A stretch of DNA of 17,340 nt from Acidimicrobiia bacterium. GTDB taxonomy: Bacteria; Actinomycetota; Acidimicrobiia; Acidimicrobiales; SZUA-35. Of the stretch, positions 1-8,620 are shown in pieces. A program made the position numbers and the translations under genes. Under the pieces are notes generated by a model. The model ran no database searches. It was not told where the DNA came from and worked only from the letters and a program-made list of their open reading frames with translations. Location: contig JAOUGG010000005.1 in NCBI GenBank assembly GCA_029857855.1, forward strand, positions 1-17,340, in the 5' to 3' direction. Positions within the stretch are counted from its first letter, which is position 1, and the number at the start of each line of letters is the position of its first letter.

Positions 1-543
1 GACGACCTTCAGGGGGCGGAGGGCGCCGAGGTCGACGAAGCCCCGGACATGATCAGCGAACTCGGCCATCAGATCCTGCTCGGTCCGCCTTCCACGATCG
101 GCTTCAGGCACCTCGATGGCCCCCTCGGCCGCGACCCGCTTGATGGTTGACAGACCCGAGTCCTGGCCGACAGGCGCCGCACCGCTTCGGCAGAGCTTGA
201 TGCCGTTGTATTCGGCGGGATTGTGCGATGCAGTGAGCATCACACCCGGCATGTCCAGTTGTCCGGAGGCGAAGTACAGCAGGTCGGTGGAGGCAAGACC
301 GATGTCGATCACATCGAGGCCCTGGCTCATGACACCGTCGGCGAAGGCGTCGGCCAGTTCGGGGCCGGACGGCCGCATGTCGCGTCCGATGACGACCGCT
401 GTCGTCATCGGCTCGACCTCGGCGATGAAGACCCCGAAACCTGTTCCGAGCGCTCGACAGATCCCGGCGTTGAGCTGCTCCGGATACGTGCCCCGGATGT
501 CGTACGCCTTGATGATGCTGTCGAGAACGGAGATGTCAATCAC
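1..543 (-). CDS. manB: Phosphomannomutase/phosphoglucomutase, N-terminal part (runs off left edge)
   Basis: Alpha-D-phosphohexomutase that interconverts mannose-6-phosphate and mannose-1-phosphate (or the glucose forms) in the cytoplasm, feeding GDP-mannose synthesis. I translated the minus strand directly: 181 codons are visible without a stop, about 40% of the usual 450-460 residues. The N-terminus carries the family signature KAYDIRGTYPEQLN (residues 12-25). The phosphoserine loop TASHNPAEYNGIK lies at 104-116, with Ser106 as the phosphorylated residue. The start is GTG at 543; AGGTG at 549-553 is a plausible ribosome site with a 5-nt spacer, and no upstream in-frame ATG is visible. It follows the GtrA-GT2 gene on the same strand after 142 bp. 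Metal-binding and C-terminal domains are outside the window, so mannose versus glucose preference cannot be read here; manB is the usual actinobacterial name. Confidence 0.93.
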   Translation of the reverse strand, partial: MIDISVLDSIIKAYDIRGTYPEQLNAGICRALGTGFGVFIAEVEPMTTAVVIGRDMRPSGPELADAFADGVMSQGLDVIDIGLASTDLLYFASGQLDMPGVMLTASHNPAEYNGIKLCRSGAAPVGQDSGLSTIKRVAAEGAIEVPEADRGRRTEQDLMAEFADHVRGFVDLGALRPLKVV

Positions 544-685
544 GGATTCACCTATCGGTCGATGGAGCGGCGGTATGACACTGGACGCGCCGGGCACCGG
601 GTAGCGCTTGGGGCTTGCGGGATGCACCGCCGCGGCGGTTCCAGGTTAGTGGACCGAGGTCGACACGGTGTCGCTCGGGAACTGA
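544..685 (-). other. Intergenic leader between GtrA-GT2 gene and phosphomannomutase, with two palindromes
   Basis: No gene is seen in these 142 bp. Two inverted repeats stand out. ACCGCCGCGGCGGT at 626-639 is a perfect 14-bp palindrome. CGACAC-G-GTGTCG at 661-673 lies 13 nt past the GtrA-GT2 stop on the minus strand. Neither is followed by a T-run, so a classic intrinsic terminator is not supported. TAACCT (complement of 643-648) fits a loose TANNNT -10 element and would give phosphomannomutase a leader of about 95 nt, but this is weak. Confidence 0.35.
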
Positions 686-1852
686 TCAGGCGCGGTCGTC
701 GAGGATCTCGAGCTGAGCGGCACCAGGCGCGTAGACCCCTTCCCCGGCCCATCGCCTGATGCGAAAGAGATCGACAACCAGCGCCGCGAAATCGGCGACG
801 ACCCGGACCGACGACCCAGCCCGGTTCTCGACCGCAACCGGGATCTCACGAAGCGACAGCTGATCCAGCTCGGCGATGAGGAAGAGTTCGACGTCGAAGG
901 CGAATCCGTCGATCCGGGTTCGTTCGAAAACGACCTTGGCGATGTCGGCCTGAAATCCCTTCAAGCCGCACTGCGTGTCACGGAAATGCCCGAGCAGAAC
1001 CAGATGGGTCAGCCGGTTGACCATCCGACCACCGAGTTCACGGAGCTTCCTGGCCCGAACGAGCACGTTGGTCTGCTGATGCCGCCGGCTCCCCACGACC
1101 ATGTCCCAGCCCTGCTCGACCTCGTCGAGCAGGCTCAAGAGCAGCTCCGGGCGGTAGGCGAGGTCGGCATCGGTGAACAACACGGTCCGGCCCCGGGCTT
1201 CGAGGACGCCGCGTCGTACGGCCGACCCCTTTCCCCGGTTGGACGGCTGACGCAGGACTCTGGCCCCCGCCTGCTCGGCCACCTCGGGCGTTCCGTCGGC
1301 CGACCCGTCGTCGACCACCAGGATCTCGAGGTCGTCATCACCCAGCACCGGAGCCAGGGTGTCATGGACGGCTCCGATACTCGCGGCGATCCGGTCCTCC
1401 TCGTTGTAGGCCGGCAGGATCACGGTGAGACGCAGTGGCCGGTCGGGCACCGGTCGTTTCACTCGTCGCGCCAGGTCCCGTCGGACCTGGGTGAACAGAA
1501 TCCACCGGTACATGAACCATCGGACGCCTGCTCCGAGCCCGATGGCCAGCATCTTGGTGAGCGGTAGGAGCAGGATCGGATTGGCCAGGACCAGGACGAT
1601 GGTGTCGACGGATCCGGCGACCACGGCGGTGCCGGCGAACAATCCCGGGTTGCTGACCCACCGGGCCCTGGGGTCGCCCTTGAAGGTCAGGCGACGGTTC
1701 AGGGTGTACGCCACGGTGGCGGCGGCCACTAGGGCGACCACATTGGAGGCCACGATCGACGACCATCGTCGGGCCAGCAGGAGGAACAGGAACAGGTCGA
1801 CCGCTGTTGCGACTGCACCGACCAGGGCGAACAGTCGAAGCCGGCTTCTCAC
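686..1852 (-). CDS. GtrA-like membrane domain fused to polyprenyl-phosphate GT2 glycosyltransferase
   Basis: This 388-residue protein probably transfers a sugar from a nucleotide donor to polyprenyl phosphate at the inner membrane face. Residues 1-125 hold about four hydrophobic spans and resemble GtrA, a family linked to moving or handling lipid-linked sugars. Residues 140-365 are a GT-A fold GT2 domain of the Alg5/DPM1 type: LPAYNEEDRI (146-155), VVDDGSADGT (179-188), the metal/nucleotide motif TDADL (227-231), VVGSRR (252-257) and DTQCGLKGF (292-300). Known GT2/GtrA bifunctional proteins usually have the GT2 part first; here the order is reversed. Its ATG overlaps the stop of the upstream membrane-protein gene (ATGA), which suggests translational coupling. 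The sugar donor and the final glycan are unknown. Confidence 0.88.
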   Translation of the reverse strand: MRSRLRLFALVGAVATAVDLFLFLLLARRWSSIVASNVVALVAAATVAYTLNRRLTFKGDPRARWVSNPGLFAGTAVVAGSVDTIVLVLANPILLLPLTKMLAIGLGAGVRWFMYRWILFTQVRRDLARRVKRPVPDRPLRLTVILPAYNEEDRIAASIGAVHDTLAPVLGDDDLEILVVDDGSADGTPEVAEQAGARVLRQPSNRGKGSAVRRGVLEARGRTVLFTDADLAYRPELLLSLLDEVEQGWDMVVGSRRHQQTNVLVRARKLRELGGRMVNRLTHLVLLGHFRDTQCGLKGFQADIAKVVFERTRIDGFAFDVELFLIAELDQLSLREIPVAVENRAGSSVRVVADFAALVVDLFRIRRWAGEGVYAPGAAQLEILDDRA

Positions 1853-4752
1853 GGCCGGGACACGGCCGACTCTTCGGGTGGTACCGGTCGATCGGCGGGC
1901 GGGTCATCGGGTCCGGACGCCTCCGGCCGTCCATTTCCCGACGGATCCGTCGAGACCACCGAGGCGGCCCTGGTGGTGACGCCGACCGGATCGGCAACCG
2001 GAGTTCCGACGGGATCGGGAACCGGAGTGGCGACAGGCGCCGGACGCACAGGTGGCGGGAATGCGGTGGTCGGTTCGCCGTCGCTCCCCCCGACTTCCGT
2101 CGTCGACGGCATCGGGACCGGCTCGAAGCGGGTCGACGGCTTGGACCGCCGCCGGGCCCGAACGGCGAGCGCGCCGACCGCCACCAGGCCGCACACGGTG
2201 AGCAGGTTGGCAAGCCAGTCGATCAAGGTGCGACCGTAGGAGAGACGGACCGAGGTGTCGGTCGGGACGACCGCCATGAGATTCGGACCTACGCGCCACG
2301 GCCCATCCGCACCGACGACCTTCCAGTTGGGGAAGTACGACGCCTTGACCAGGACGGGTTCGCCGACCCGGTCGACGTCGAAGCTGATGGTGGAGTCGGT
2401 TGCGCTGATGTTCGAGATCTCGACCGGATCGACCGGGGCGCCGTCGGAGGTGGACAGCGACTCACGCCGCTCCCACTCCGGAGGACCGTCCTCGGCCGGA
2501 AGAGCCAGATAGGCCGAGGGATCGTTGTACTGGTTCACGGCCTGCCCGACCCAACCGACGTCGAACCGGGTGACCGCCTCGTCGTTCGCCAGCTGCTCCG
2601 CCGTTCTCCCCGACACCACCACCGGTTCGTACGGCAGACCCTCGACGAGCCCGCTGCCGGCGACCTCGAAGATCACGAACGGTTGGGCCTCGCCGACCCG
2701 GGTGAGAGCGGGATGGGACTCCGCGGCTTCGATGGCCTTGTCGGATTGGGCCATGTAGTAGCGCACACCCATGAGCTGGAGCTGTTCGATCCCGGTGTCG
2801 ATGTCGAAGCCCTGGTACGGCAGGTCGCGTTGAGCCCTCGACGGCGAGTCGGACAACACGCTCTGGTTCAGGAAGTGGAACGGCGTCGTGGCCGACGACT
2901 CGAAATACAGGCCCTCCATGGAACCGATACAGCCGTCGGTCCAGTGCGGGAGCAACATGAGCGCCATCGGCGTGCCGTAGCGATCGAGCTCCTTCGAGTA
3001 CTCCCACATCGCCCGACCACAGCCGTTGGTCTCACCGACCGAGGCCATGGTGGTCACGATGTCGTGGTACTCGCGGTACGACTCCTTACGTTCGTAGCCG
3101 GAGTAGTTCCAGGCCGCCCAGCTCGGGACGGCACTTCGGGCCGAGTTGGTGAACACGAGCCACTCGTAGTCACCGTCATCGGTGATCTCACCGAACGGCA
3201 TCAACCGCAACGGCATGGCCACGGCCACGAACACCGCCACAAGAGCAGCCAGCGACGACAGCGCCATCGTCGGCACCGAAGGTCGGGCAAGATCGCCGGT
3301 GACCAGCGTGGCGACGTACCGGACGACCATGGCGACACCGACGGCCGCAGCCAGGTACACCGACAGGTAGTAGAAGGGCAGGAGCCGGGCGTTCCAGAGG
3401 GGGCCCTCGCCCAGGTTGGCGACGGCGGCGGCGAACAGCAGAGCGAGGCCGCCGAAGATCATGCCGATGCGTTCCCGGGCCGCGTAGGCCAGCAGGACGC
3501 CGATGACGGCCACCGGCAACGCAAGCTTCATCGGCACCGTCAGCATCGGCCCGCCGACCTCGTCGAGCCGCTCCCAGCCCATGTCGTTGAAATACGGTTC
3601 GCGAAGGTAGAACGGCAGAAGCCAGAACGCCGAAACGGCGATGGCGACGGGCCCGACGACGAGCAGCCACCGGTAGCGGGCGAGGATGGTCGAATCGCCT
3701 GCGGCCGCGGCCACGAAGACCACGACCGTCGCCGACACGGCCAGCGCGAGGACGCCGACACCGCGACCATCGGCCACCGCCACGGGCAACATCGCCAACA
3801 CGATGGATCCGGCCAGCATCCAGGATCGAGCCGTCGTGGCGCCGTCGGAAAGGCTGGTCAGCATCAATGCCGGGATCAGGAAGAAGACCGGGATCACGTG
3901 GCACAGGGCGACCAAGGCGACGACCACTGCGGCACGGGACATCCACGTGCCTCGGTCCATGCCCCGCAACGCAAGGCCGATGGCGACCAGGGTCAGGCAC
4001 AGCGAAATCGAGAACGCGAACTCGCCGGCAAGCGTGGAGGTGATGTTGCCGCCGTAGATCGTGAAGTTGGTGTCGAACAGGAAGATGAACGCACCGATGG
4101 CCAGAAAGGCCGGGATGGGTTCGGGCGATCCGGCCAGCCGACCCATCAGCCACGCCGCGAGTGGGAAGGTGACGAGACCGCTGACCGAGATCAGTTTGAA
4201 AGCCACCCCGTAGGGAAGGCCGACGACAAGAGCGGCGATGATCACCAGCACGACGACGACCGGCAATCGGTTCTCCGGAGCCGCGGCCAGGTCCCGGAGG
4301 CGCTGGACCCTGCCGTTCGACCCGCGCCCGGGCGCGCCACGGCGCTCCATCAGGCTGATACCGGCCACCGCGGCGACGATGAGCCCGATCCCGATGGGCC
4401 ACGGCAGACCGACGTTCAACGCGACGATGGCCAACGACGGAATCACCATGTAGAACTGATAGGCCGGAAACCCGCTGTACCAGTCGGGCGTCCAGCCGCT
4501 CAGCCGGGCCTGCGGGAGAAGATGATCCCGGAGATAGGCGGGGCCCCAGACATGAGCCCCCATGTCGCCACCCGACGGTGTCGTGTCGACGAACAACAGC
4601 GGCTCGGCGAGATCGCCGATGTTGTTGGCATTCGGCCAGTTCAAGACGGCGAAGACGAAGACCGCACAGGCCCCGGCCACGAGGAGCCCCAACCGTCCAC
4701 GACGGATGGAATCGCGGGGCGCGCTGTCGCCTCGAACGGTACTACCAGGCAC
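1849..4752 (-). CDS. Large multi-span membrane protein, GT-C/YfhO (PTPS-related) type putative glycosyltransferase
   Basis: This 967-residue integral membrane protein likely acts outside the membrane on lipid-linked sugars, as GT-C enzymes do. The first span is near residues 20-38. A loop follows with GGDMGAHVWG (61-70), whose Asp63 could be the catalytic acid, and then SGWTPDWYSGFPAYQFYM (85-102). Many spans follow to about residue 520. An extracytoplasmic domain of roughly 330 residues contains two cysteines, in NGCGRAMW and DGCIGSM. A last span (about 860-885) leads to a Pro-rich tail with a short internal repeat. The assignment rests on overall layout and remembered resemblance to YfhO/6-pyruvoyl-tetrahydropterin-synthase-related membrane proteins, not on a search. 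The start is GTG at 4752; no Shine-Dalgarno is visible, and a possible -10 (TACTAT) lies 10 nt upstream, suggesting a leaderless or very short leader. A palindrome covers the start codon. The stop overlaps the next gene by 4 nt. Confidence 0.75.
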   Translation of the reverse strand: MPGSTVRGDSAPRDSIRRGRLGLLVAGACAVFVFAVLNWPNANNIGDLAEPLLFVDTTPSGGDMGAHVWGPAYLRDHLLPQARLSGWTPDWYSGFPAYQFYMVIPSLAIVALNVGLPWPIGIGLIVAAVAGISLMERRGAPGRGSNGRVQRLRDLAAAPENRLPVVVVLVIIAALVVGLPYGVAFKLISVSGLVTFPLAAWLMGRLAGSPEPIPAFLAIGAFIFLFDTNFTIYGGNITSTLAGEFAFSISLCLTLVAIGLALRGMDRGTWMSRAAVVVALVALCHVIPVFFLIPALMLTSLSDGATTARSWMLAGSIVLAMLPVAVADGRGVGVLALAVSATVVVFVAAAAGDSTILARYRWLLVVGPVAIAVSAFWLLPFYLREPYFNDMGWERLDEVGGPMLTVPMKLALPVAVIGVLLAYAARERIGMIFGGLALLFAAAVANLGEGPLWNARLLPFYYLSVYLAAAVGVAMVVRYVATLVTGDLARPSVPTMALSSLAALVAVFVAVAMPLRLMPFGEITDDGDYEWLVFTNSARSAVPSWAAWNYSGYERKESYREYHDIVTTMASVGETNGCGRAMWEYSKELDRYGTPMALMLLPHWTDGCIGSMEGLYFESSATTPFHFLNQSVLSDSPSRAQRDLPYQGFDIDTGIEQLQLMGVRYYMAQSDKAIEAAESHPALTRVGEAQPFVIFEVAGSGLVEGLPYEPVVVSGRTAEQLANDEAVTRFDVGWVGQAVNQYNDPSAYLALPAEDGPPEWERRESLSTSDGAPVDPVEISNISATDSTISFDVDRVGEPVLVKASYFPNWKVVGADGPWRVGPNLMAVVPTDTSVRLSYGRTLIDWLANLLTVCGLVAVGALAVRARRRSKPSTRFEPVPMPSTTEVGGSDGEPTTAFPPPVRPAPVATPVPDPVGTPVADPVGVTTRAASVVSTDPSGNGRPEASGPDDPPADRPVPPEESAVSRP
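1982..2029 (-). repeat. Two-copy 24-bp tandem repeat in the tail of the GT-C-like gene
   Basis: Copies at 1982-2005 and 2006-2029 differ at only three positions and keep the reading frame. They encode the repeated Pro-Val-Asp/Pro-rich units (VPDPVG and VADPVG) in the low-complexity C-terminal tail after the last membrane span. Slippage in such a tail is likely tolerated. Confidence 0.7.
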
Positions 4753-4759
4753 CTGGTAG
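4742..4759. promoter_or_regulatory. Perfect palindrome over the GTG start of the GT-C-like gene (operator candidate)
   Basis: CTACCAGG-CA-CCTGGTAG is an 8-bp perfect inverted repeat with a 2-bp spacer, covering the GTG start at 4752-4750. It sits just downstream of the candidate -10 TACTAT, so a bound repressor would block initiation; as RNA it would form a hairpin at the 5' end. The regulator is unknown. Confidence 0.5.
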
Positions 4760-4762
4760 ACG

Positions 4763-4768
4763 ATAGTA
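4763..4768 (-). promoter_or_regulatory. Candidate -10 element for the GT-C-like gene
   Basis: TACTAT on the minus strand matches TATAAT at four of six positions and the actinobacterial TANNNT pattern. It ends 10 nt before the GTG at 4752, so the transcript would start within a few bases of the start codon. No good -35 is visible. The absence of a ribosome-binding site is consistent with leaderless translation. Confidence 0.35.
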
Positions 4769-4840
4769 AGAAATCGCCATGTCCGTGCGGCGGGAACCCC
4801 CGGTCACGCCGAAGCGGGCGGCCGAGGACCCGATGGCCGG

Positions 4841-5392
4841 CTAACGCCGGCGGCCGGTGTGTTCCCCGACGTGATCGAGCGCATGCTGCAACTCGATCGG
4901 TTCACCGGCGAGCTGCCAGCGTCGTGTGTCACAGTTGTCGCAGGATTCCATCATCAGGACGTTCCCGTCGACCTCGATGTGAACGGTCGACACATCCTGG
5001 CCGCATCGGCCGCACGGCGTCATCTCGTCGAGCGTCCGACTACGAGCGGGCGCATCGGTCCGCCGGCTCTGCACTTCGTCGGCCGGGGCAGGCGTCGGCG
5101 CAGGCGTGGCAGCCGTCGTCGATAGAGGCGTTGTGATCGCGCCGGTGAGCCCGTCGGCGGGATCCGGATCCGGCTGTTGGGTCTGGTCGATGTCGCTTAC
5201 CGCCGCGGCGGCATCCCCGACGGACTCGTCGTGGCCGGGCTCCGGAAGGTCGACTTCGACGTCGTCGTCATCGTCATCGTCGGTCTCGATCATCGTCGAG
5301 CCGGTCGCCGGCGGGGCTCCGCTGCGATCGAAACGCTTGCTCTGGCGCCGTCGCAGTGGGCGGGTTGTCGAATTGCCGTCGGAAGTGCTCAT
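4841..5392 (-). CDS. Hypothetical protein with C-terminal four-cysteine zinc ribbon and acidic/Pro-Ala linker
   Basis: This is a 183-residue cytoplasmic protein of unknown function. The N-terminus is basic (RPLRRRQSKRF, residues 11-21), followed by an Asp run (38-44), then a long Pro/Ala/Thr-rich disordered stretch to about residue 120. The C-terminal 60 residues hold CGRC (127-130) and CDNC (151-154), a spacing that fits a zinc ribbon. I chose the ATG at 5392 over an in-frame start at 5473 because AGGAG (5398-5402) lies 5 nt before it. It precedes the GT-C-like gene on the same strand by 88 bp. In many Actinobacteria a small cysteine-rich DUF3499 protein sits near manB; this could be a divergent positional counterpart, but the cysteine pattern differs and I do not claim homology. 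Confidence 0.72.
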   Translation of the reverse strand: MSTSDGNSTTRPLRRRQSKRFDRSGAPPATGSTMIETDDDDDDDVEVDLPEPGHDESVGDAAAAVSDIDQTQQPDPDPADGLTGAITTPLSTTAATPAPTPAPADEVQSRRTDAPARSRTLDEMTPCGRCGQDVSTVHIEVDGNVLMMESCDNCDTRRWQLAGEPIELQHALDHVGEHTGRRR

Positions 5393-5473
5393 TACCTCTC
5401 CTGCTGGCGGCCTGGACCGTCTGCCATTCCACTCGGCACCGATTTCGGGGTGTCGACGCCATATGCGCCGCAT

Positions 5474-5520
5474 ACCCGGATTCGAGCCGCCGAGTGGTCC
5501 TCGGTTGCGAATCCTTGGGT
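5474..5520. other. Structured inverted repeat between CPBP gene and zinc-ribbon gene
   Basis: ACCC-GGATTCG (5474-5484) pairs with CGAATCC-TT-GGGT (5508-5520), leaving a 2-nt bulge. Inside, CCGAG and CTCGG pair around a TGGTC loop, for about 16 base pairs in 47 nt. A small repeat TATGCG-C-CGCATA (5462-5474) abuts it. It lies about 64 nt past the CPBP stop on the minus strand, so it may end that transcript, but there is no T-run. A structured 5' leader for the zinc-ribbon gene is the alternative. Confidence 0.5.
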
Positions 5521-5583
5521 CGGCCCGGCGGGCATGATCGTTAGCGTCGGCGACCGCTATGGGCCGCGAGGCTCATGGCCGGA

Positions 5584-6327
5584 TCAGAGGTCGGGTGAAG
5601 CGAGCAGCAGCTGGACGACGGTGGTGGCGTTGAAGGCCATGTGGGTCACGATCCCCGGTCCGATCCGGCCGGTCGTGGCCGTCTGCCACGCCACCACCAG
5701 CCCGAACAGGGTGAGTCCGGGGATGACGACGAGCTGCTGATGAACGAGTGCGAAGATCAGGGCGCTGCCGGTCACCCCGACGATGGGCCCGGCCACGTTC
5801 GCCAGGGCGGGCAGGAAAACGCCCCGATAGAAGATCTCCTCGACGACCGGGGCCACGAGAACCACGGCGAATGTGAGCAGGACCACATCGAGCGGTCCGT
5901 CGACCAGGTCGACGATCATCCGGGCCGACTCACCGGGATCGACGTCGATGAAGCGGCCCATCAGTCCGTAGAGGAGAGGCAACGCGATCAGCTGCAGGCC
6001 GATGCCGATCATCACCGACTCGGCCGCCTCCCATCCGTCGATGATGCGAACGTCGAAGTCGGTACGTGGTCCCCGACCCAGTCGGCGGCTGATCAGGATC
6101 GAACCGGCGAGATAGGCAAGCCACAGACCGACATTGGCGCCGATGAAGACGACGAGACTCGTCGGGTCGTCGCCGAGATCCATACCGGCGAGCCCGAACA
6201 CGCCTGACGCCCAAAAGGGCGAGAACAGCTGGGCGAGCACGAGGCACAGAAACGCCTCTCGGAGCCCCCAGCGAACCTCGGGCGGGCGGGCCGGCCATCC
6301 CGGCTGCAATCCACGTGCCATCGCCAT
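5584..6327 (-). CDS. CPBP-family intramembrane metalloprotease-like protein
   Basis: This 247-residue multi-span membrane protein belongs to the CPBP/Rce1-Abi family, whose members cleave or bind membrane proteins or prenylated peptides. All three family motifs are present: EEIFYR (E163, E164, R168), FALVH (F192, H196) and HMAFN (H229, N233), so the glutamate/histidine active site looks intact. Hydrophobic spans lie near 25-47, 57-80, 102-123, 147-162, 180-197 and 200-215. The start could be ATG 6327 or ATG 6321. TAGCGT (complement of 6331-6336) resembles a -10 element 9 nt before the second ATG, hinting at a leaderless transcript from 6321. It is divergent from ftsH across 338 bp. The substrate is unknown. 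Confidence 0.88.
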   Translation of the reverse strand: MAMARGLQPGWPARPPEVRWGLREAFLCLVLAQLFSPFWASGVFGLAGMDLGDDPTSLVVFIGANVGLWLAYLAGSILISRRLGRGPRTDFDVRIIDGWEAAESVMIGIGLQLIALPLLYGLMGRFIDVDPGESARMIVDLVDGPLDVVLLTFAVVLVAPVVEEIFYRGVFLPALANVAGPIVGVTGSALIFALVHQQLVVIPGLTLFGLVVAWQTATTGRIGPGIVTHMAFNATTVVQLLLASPDL

Positions 6328-6366
6328 CCGACGCTAGCAGCGAGCCGCGAACCCCCACCCCACCCT

Positions 6367-6411
6367 GTTGACCGCGACCGCCGCTCAAACCAGCGGCGGT
6401 CGCGAGTCAAC
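6367..6411. repeat. Long inverted repeat (19-bp stem, 6-nt loop)
   Basis: The left arm 6367-6385 (GTTGACCGCGACCGCCGCT) pairs fully with 6392-6411, with one unpaired A at 6405; the loop is CAAACC. It lies 40 bp upstream of the CPBP start and 255 bp upstream of ftsH, between divergent genes. Neither side has a T-run. It could insulate the two promoters, terminate an unrecognised small transcript, or be a protein-binding palindrome. Confidence 0.7.
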
Positions 6412-6626
6412 ATCTGCCCCAGGCGAAGCACGCCCTGGTTGCTCGGGGCAGGTTATCGCCAGGCGTCGAAGACCCGGACTTTAGGTGCTCTTTCGTCCGA
6501 TCGGCTAGCCATGATGCAACCGTCGTCGACGACGATGCGAAACACCCATTGGTTCGGGCTAACCGTCGGCCCGACACGACCGACGGGTTTGACAGCGATC
6601 CGTACACGAAACCTGAAAAGACCGCC

Positions 6627-6659
6627 CGACTCGGCAACGAGTCGCACTCCAATTAGGCT
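6627..6659 (+). promoter_or_regulatory. Candidate ftsH promoter with overlapping palindrome
   Basis: TCGGCA (6631-6636) and TAGGCT (6654-6659) are separated by 17 bp and fit a weak -35 and a TANNNT -10. The ftsH ATG at 6666 lies 7 nt after the -10, about where transcription should begin, and no Shine-Dalgarno is present, so the mRNA is probably leaderless. The perfect repeat CGACTCG-GCAA-CGAGTCG (6627-6644) overlaps the -35 and would be well placed as an operator. It does not match the CIRCE or HspR HAIR heat-shock sites as I know them. Confidence 0.45.
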
Positions 6660-6665
6660 GAAAAC

Positions 6666-8606
<1,941 letters not shown>

Positions 8607-8620
8607 GGCAGGTCGTCCAG

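Larger units (their letters stand above)
6328..6665. other. Divergent intergenic region between CPBP gene and ftsH, rich in inverted repeats
   Basis: I see no convincing gene in this 338-bp stretch. It is visibly less GC-rich than its flanks and holds four inverted repeats: a 19-bp stem at 6367-6411, the palindrome CGTCGTCGACGACG at 6521-6534, CCGTCGG-N10-CCGACGG at 6563-6586, and CGACTCG-GCAA-CGAGTCG at 6627-6644. A perfect TTGACA occurs at 6589-6594 but has no good -10 at the right distance. Short open frames exist on both strands but lack the third-position GC bias of real genes here. It probably contains the promoters and control sites of both flanking genes. Confidence 0.6.

Noticed and set aside
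1807..5136. Plus-strand open frame of 1109 codons across the GT-C-like gene
   Set aside because: It is antisense to two well-supported minus-strand genes. Its product is rich in Arg, Gly, His, Asp and Gln with no membrane or domain pattern, as expected from the complementary strand of GC-rich codons.
5475..5520. tRNA-like T-arm (GATTCGA) between the CPBP and zinc-ribbon genes
   Set aside because: I tried to fold tRNA arms on both strands; no matching acceptor, D or anticodon stems were found, and the bases are better explained by the simple inverted repeat.
6589..6594. Perfect TTGACA as the ftsH -35 element
   Set aside because: No acceptable -10 lies 16-19 bp downstream, and it is 72 bp before the ATG. 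The TCGGCA/TAGGCT pair closer to the start fits better, although a second upstream promoter remains possible.
6627..6659. CIRCE or HAIR heat-shock operator upstream of ftsH
   Set aside because: The repeat CGACTCG-N4-CGAGTCG differs from both sites in sequence and spacing as I know them.
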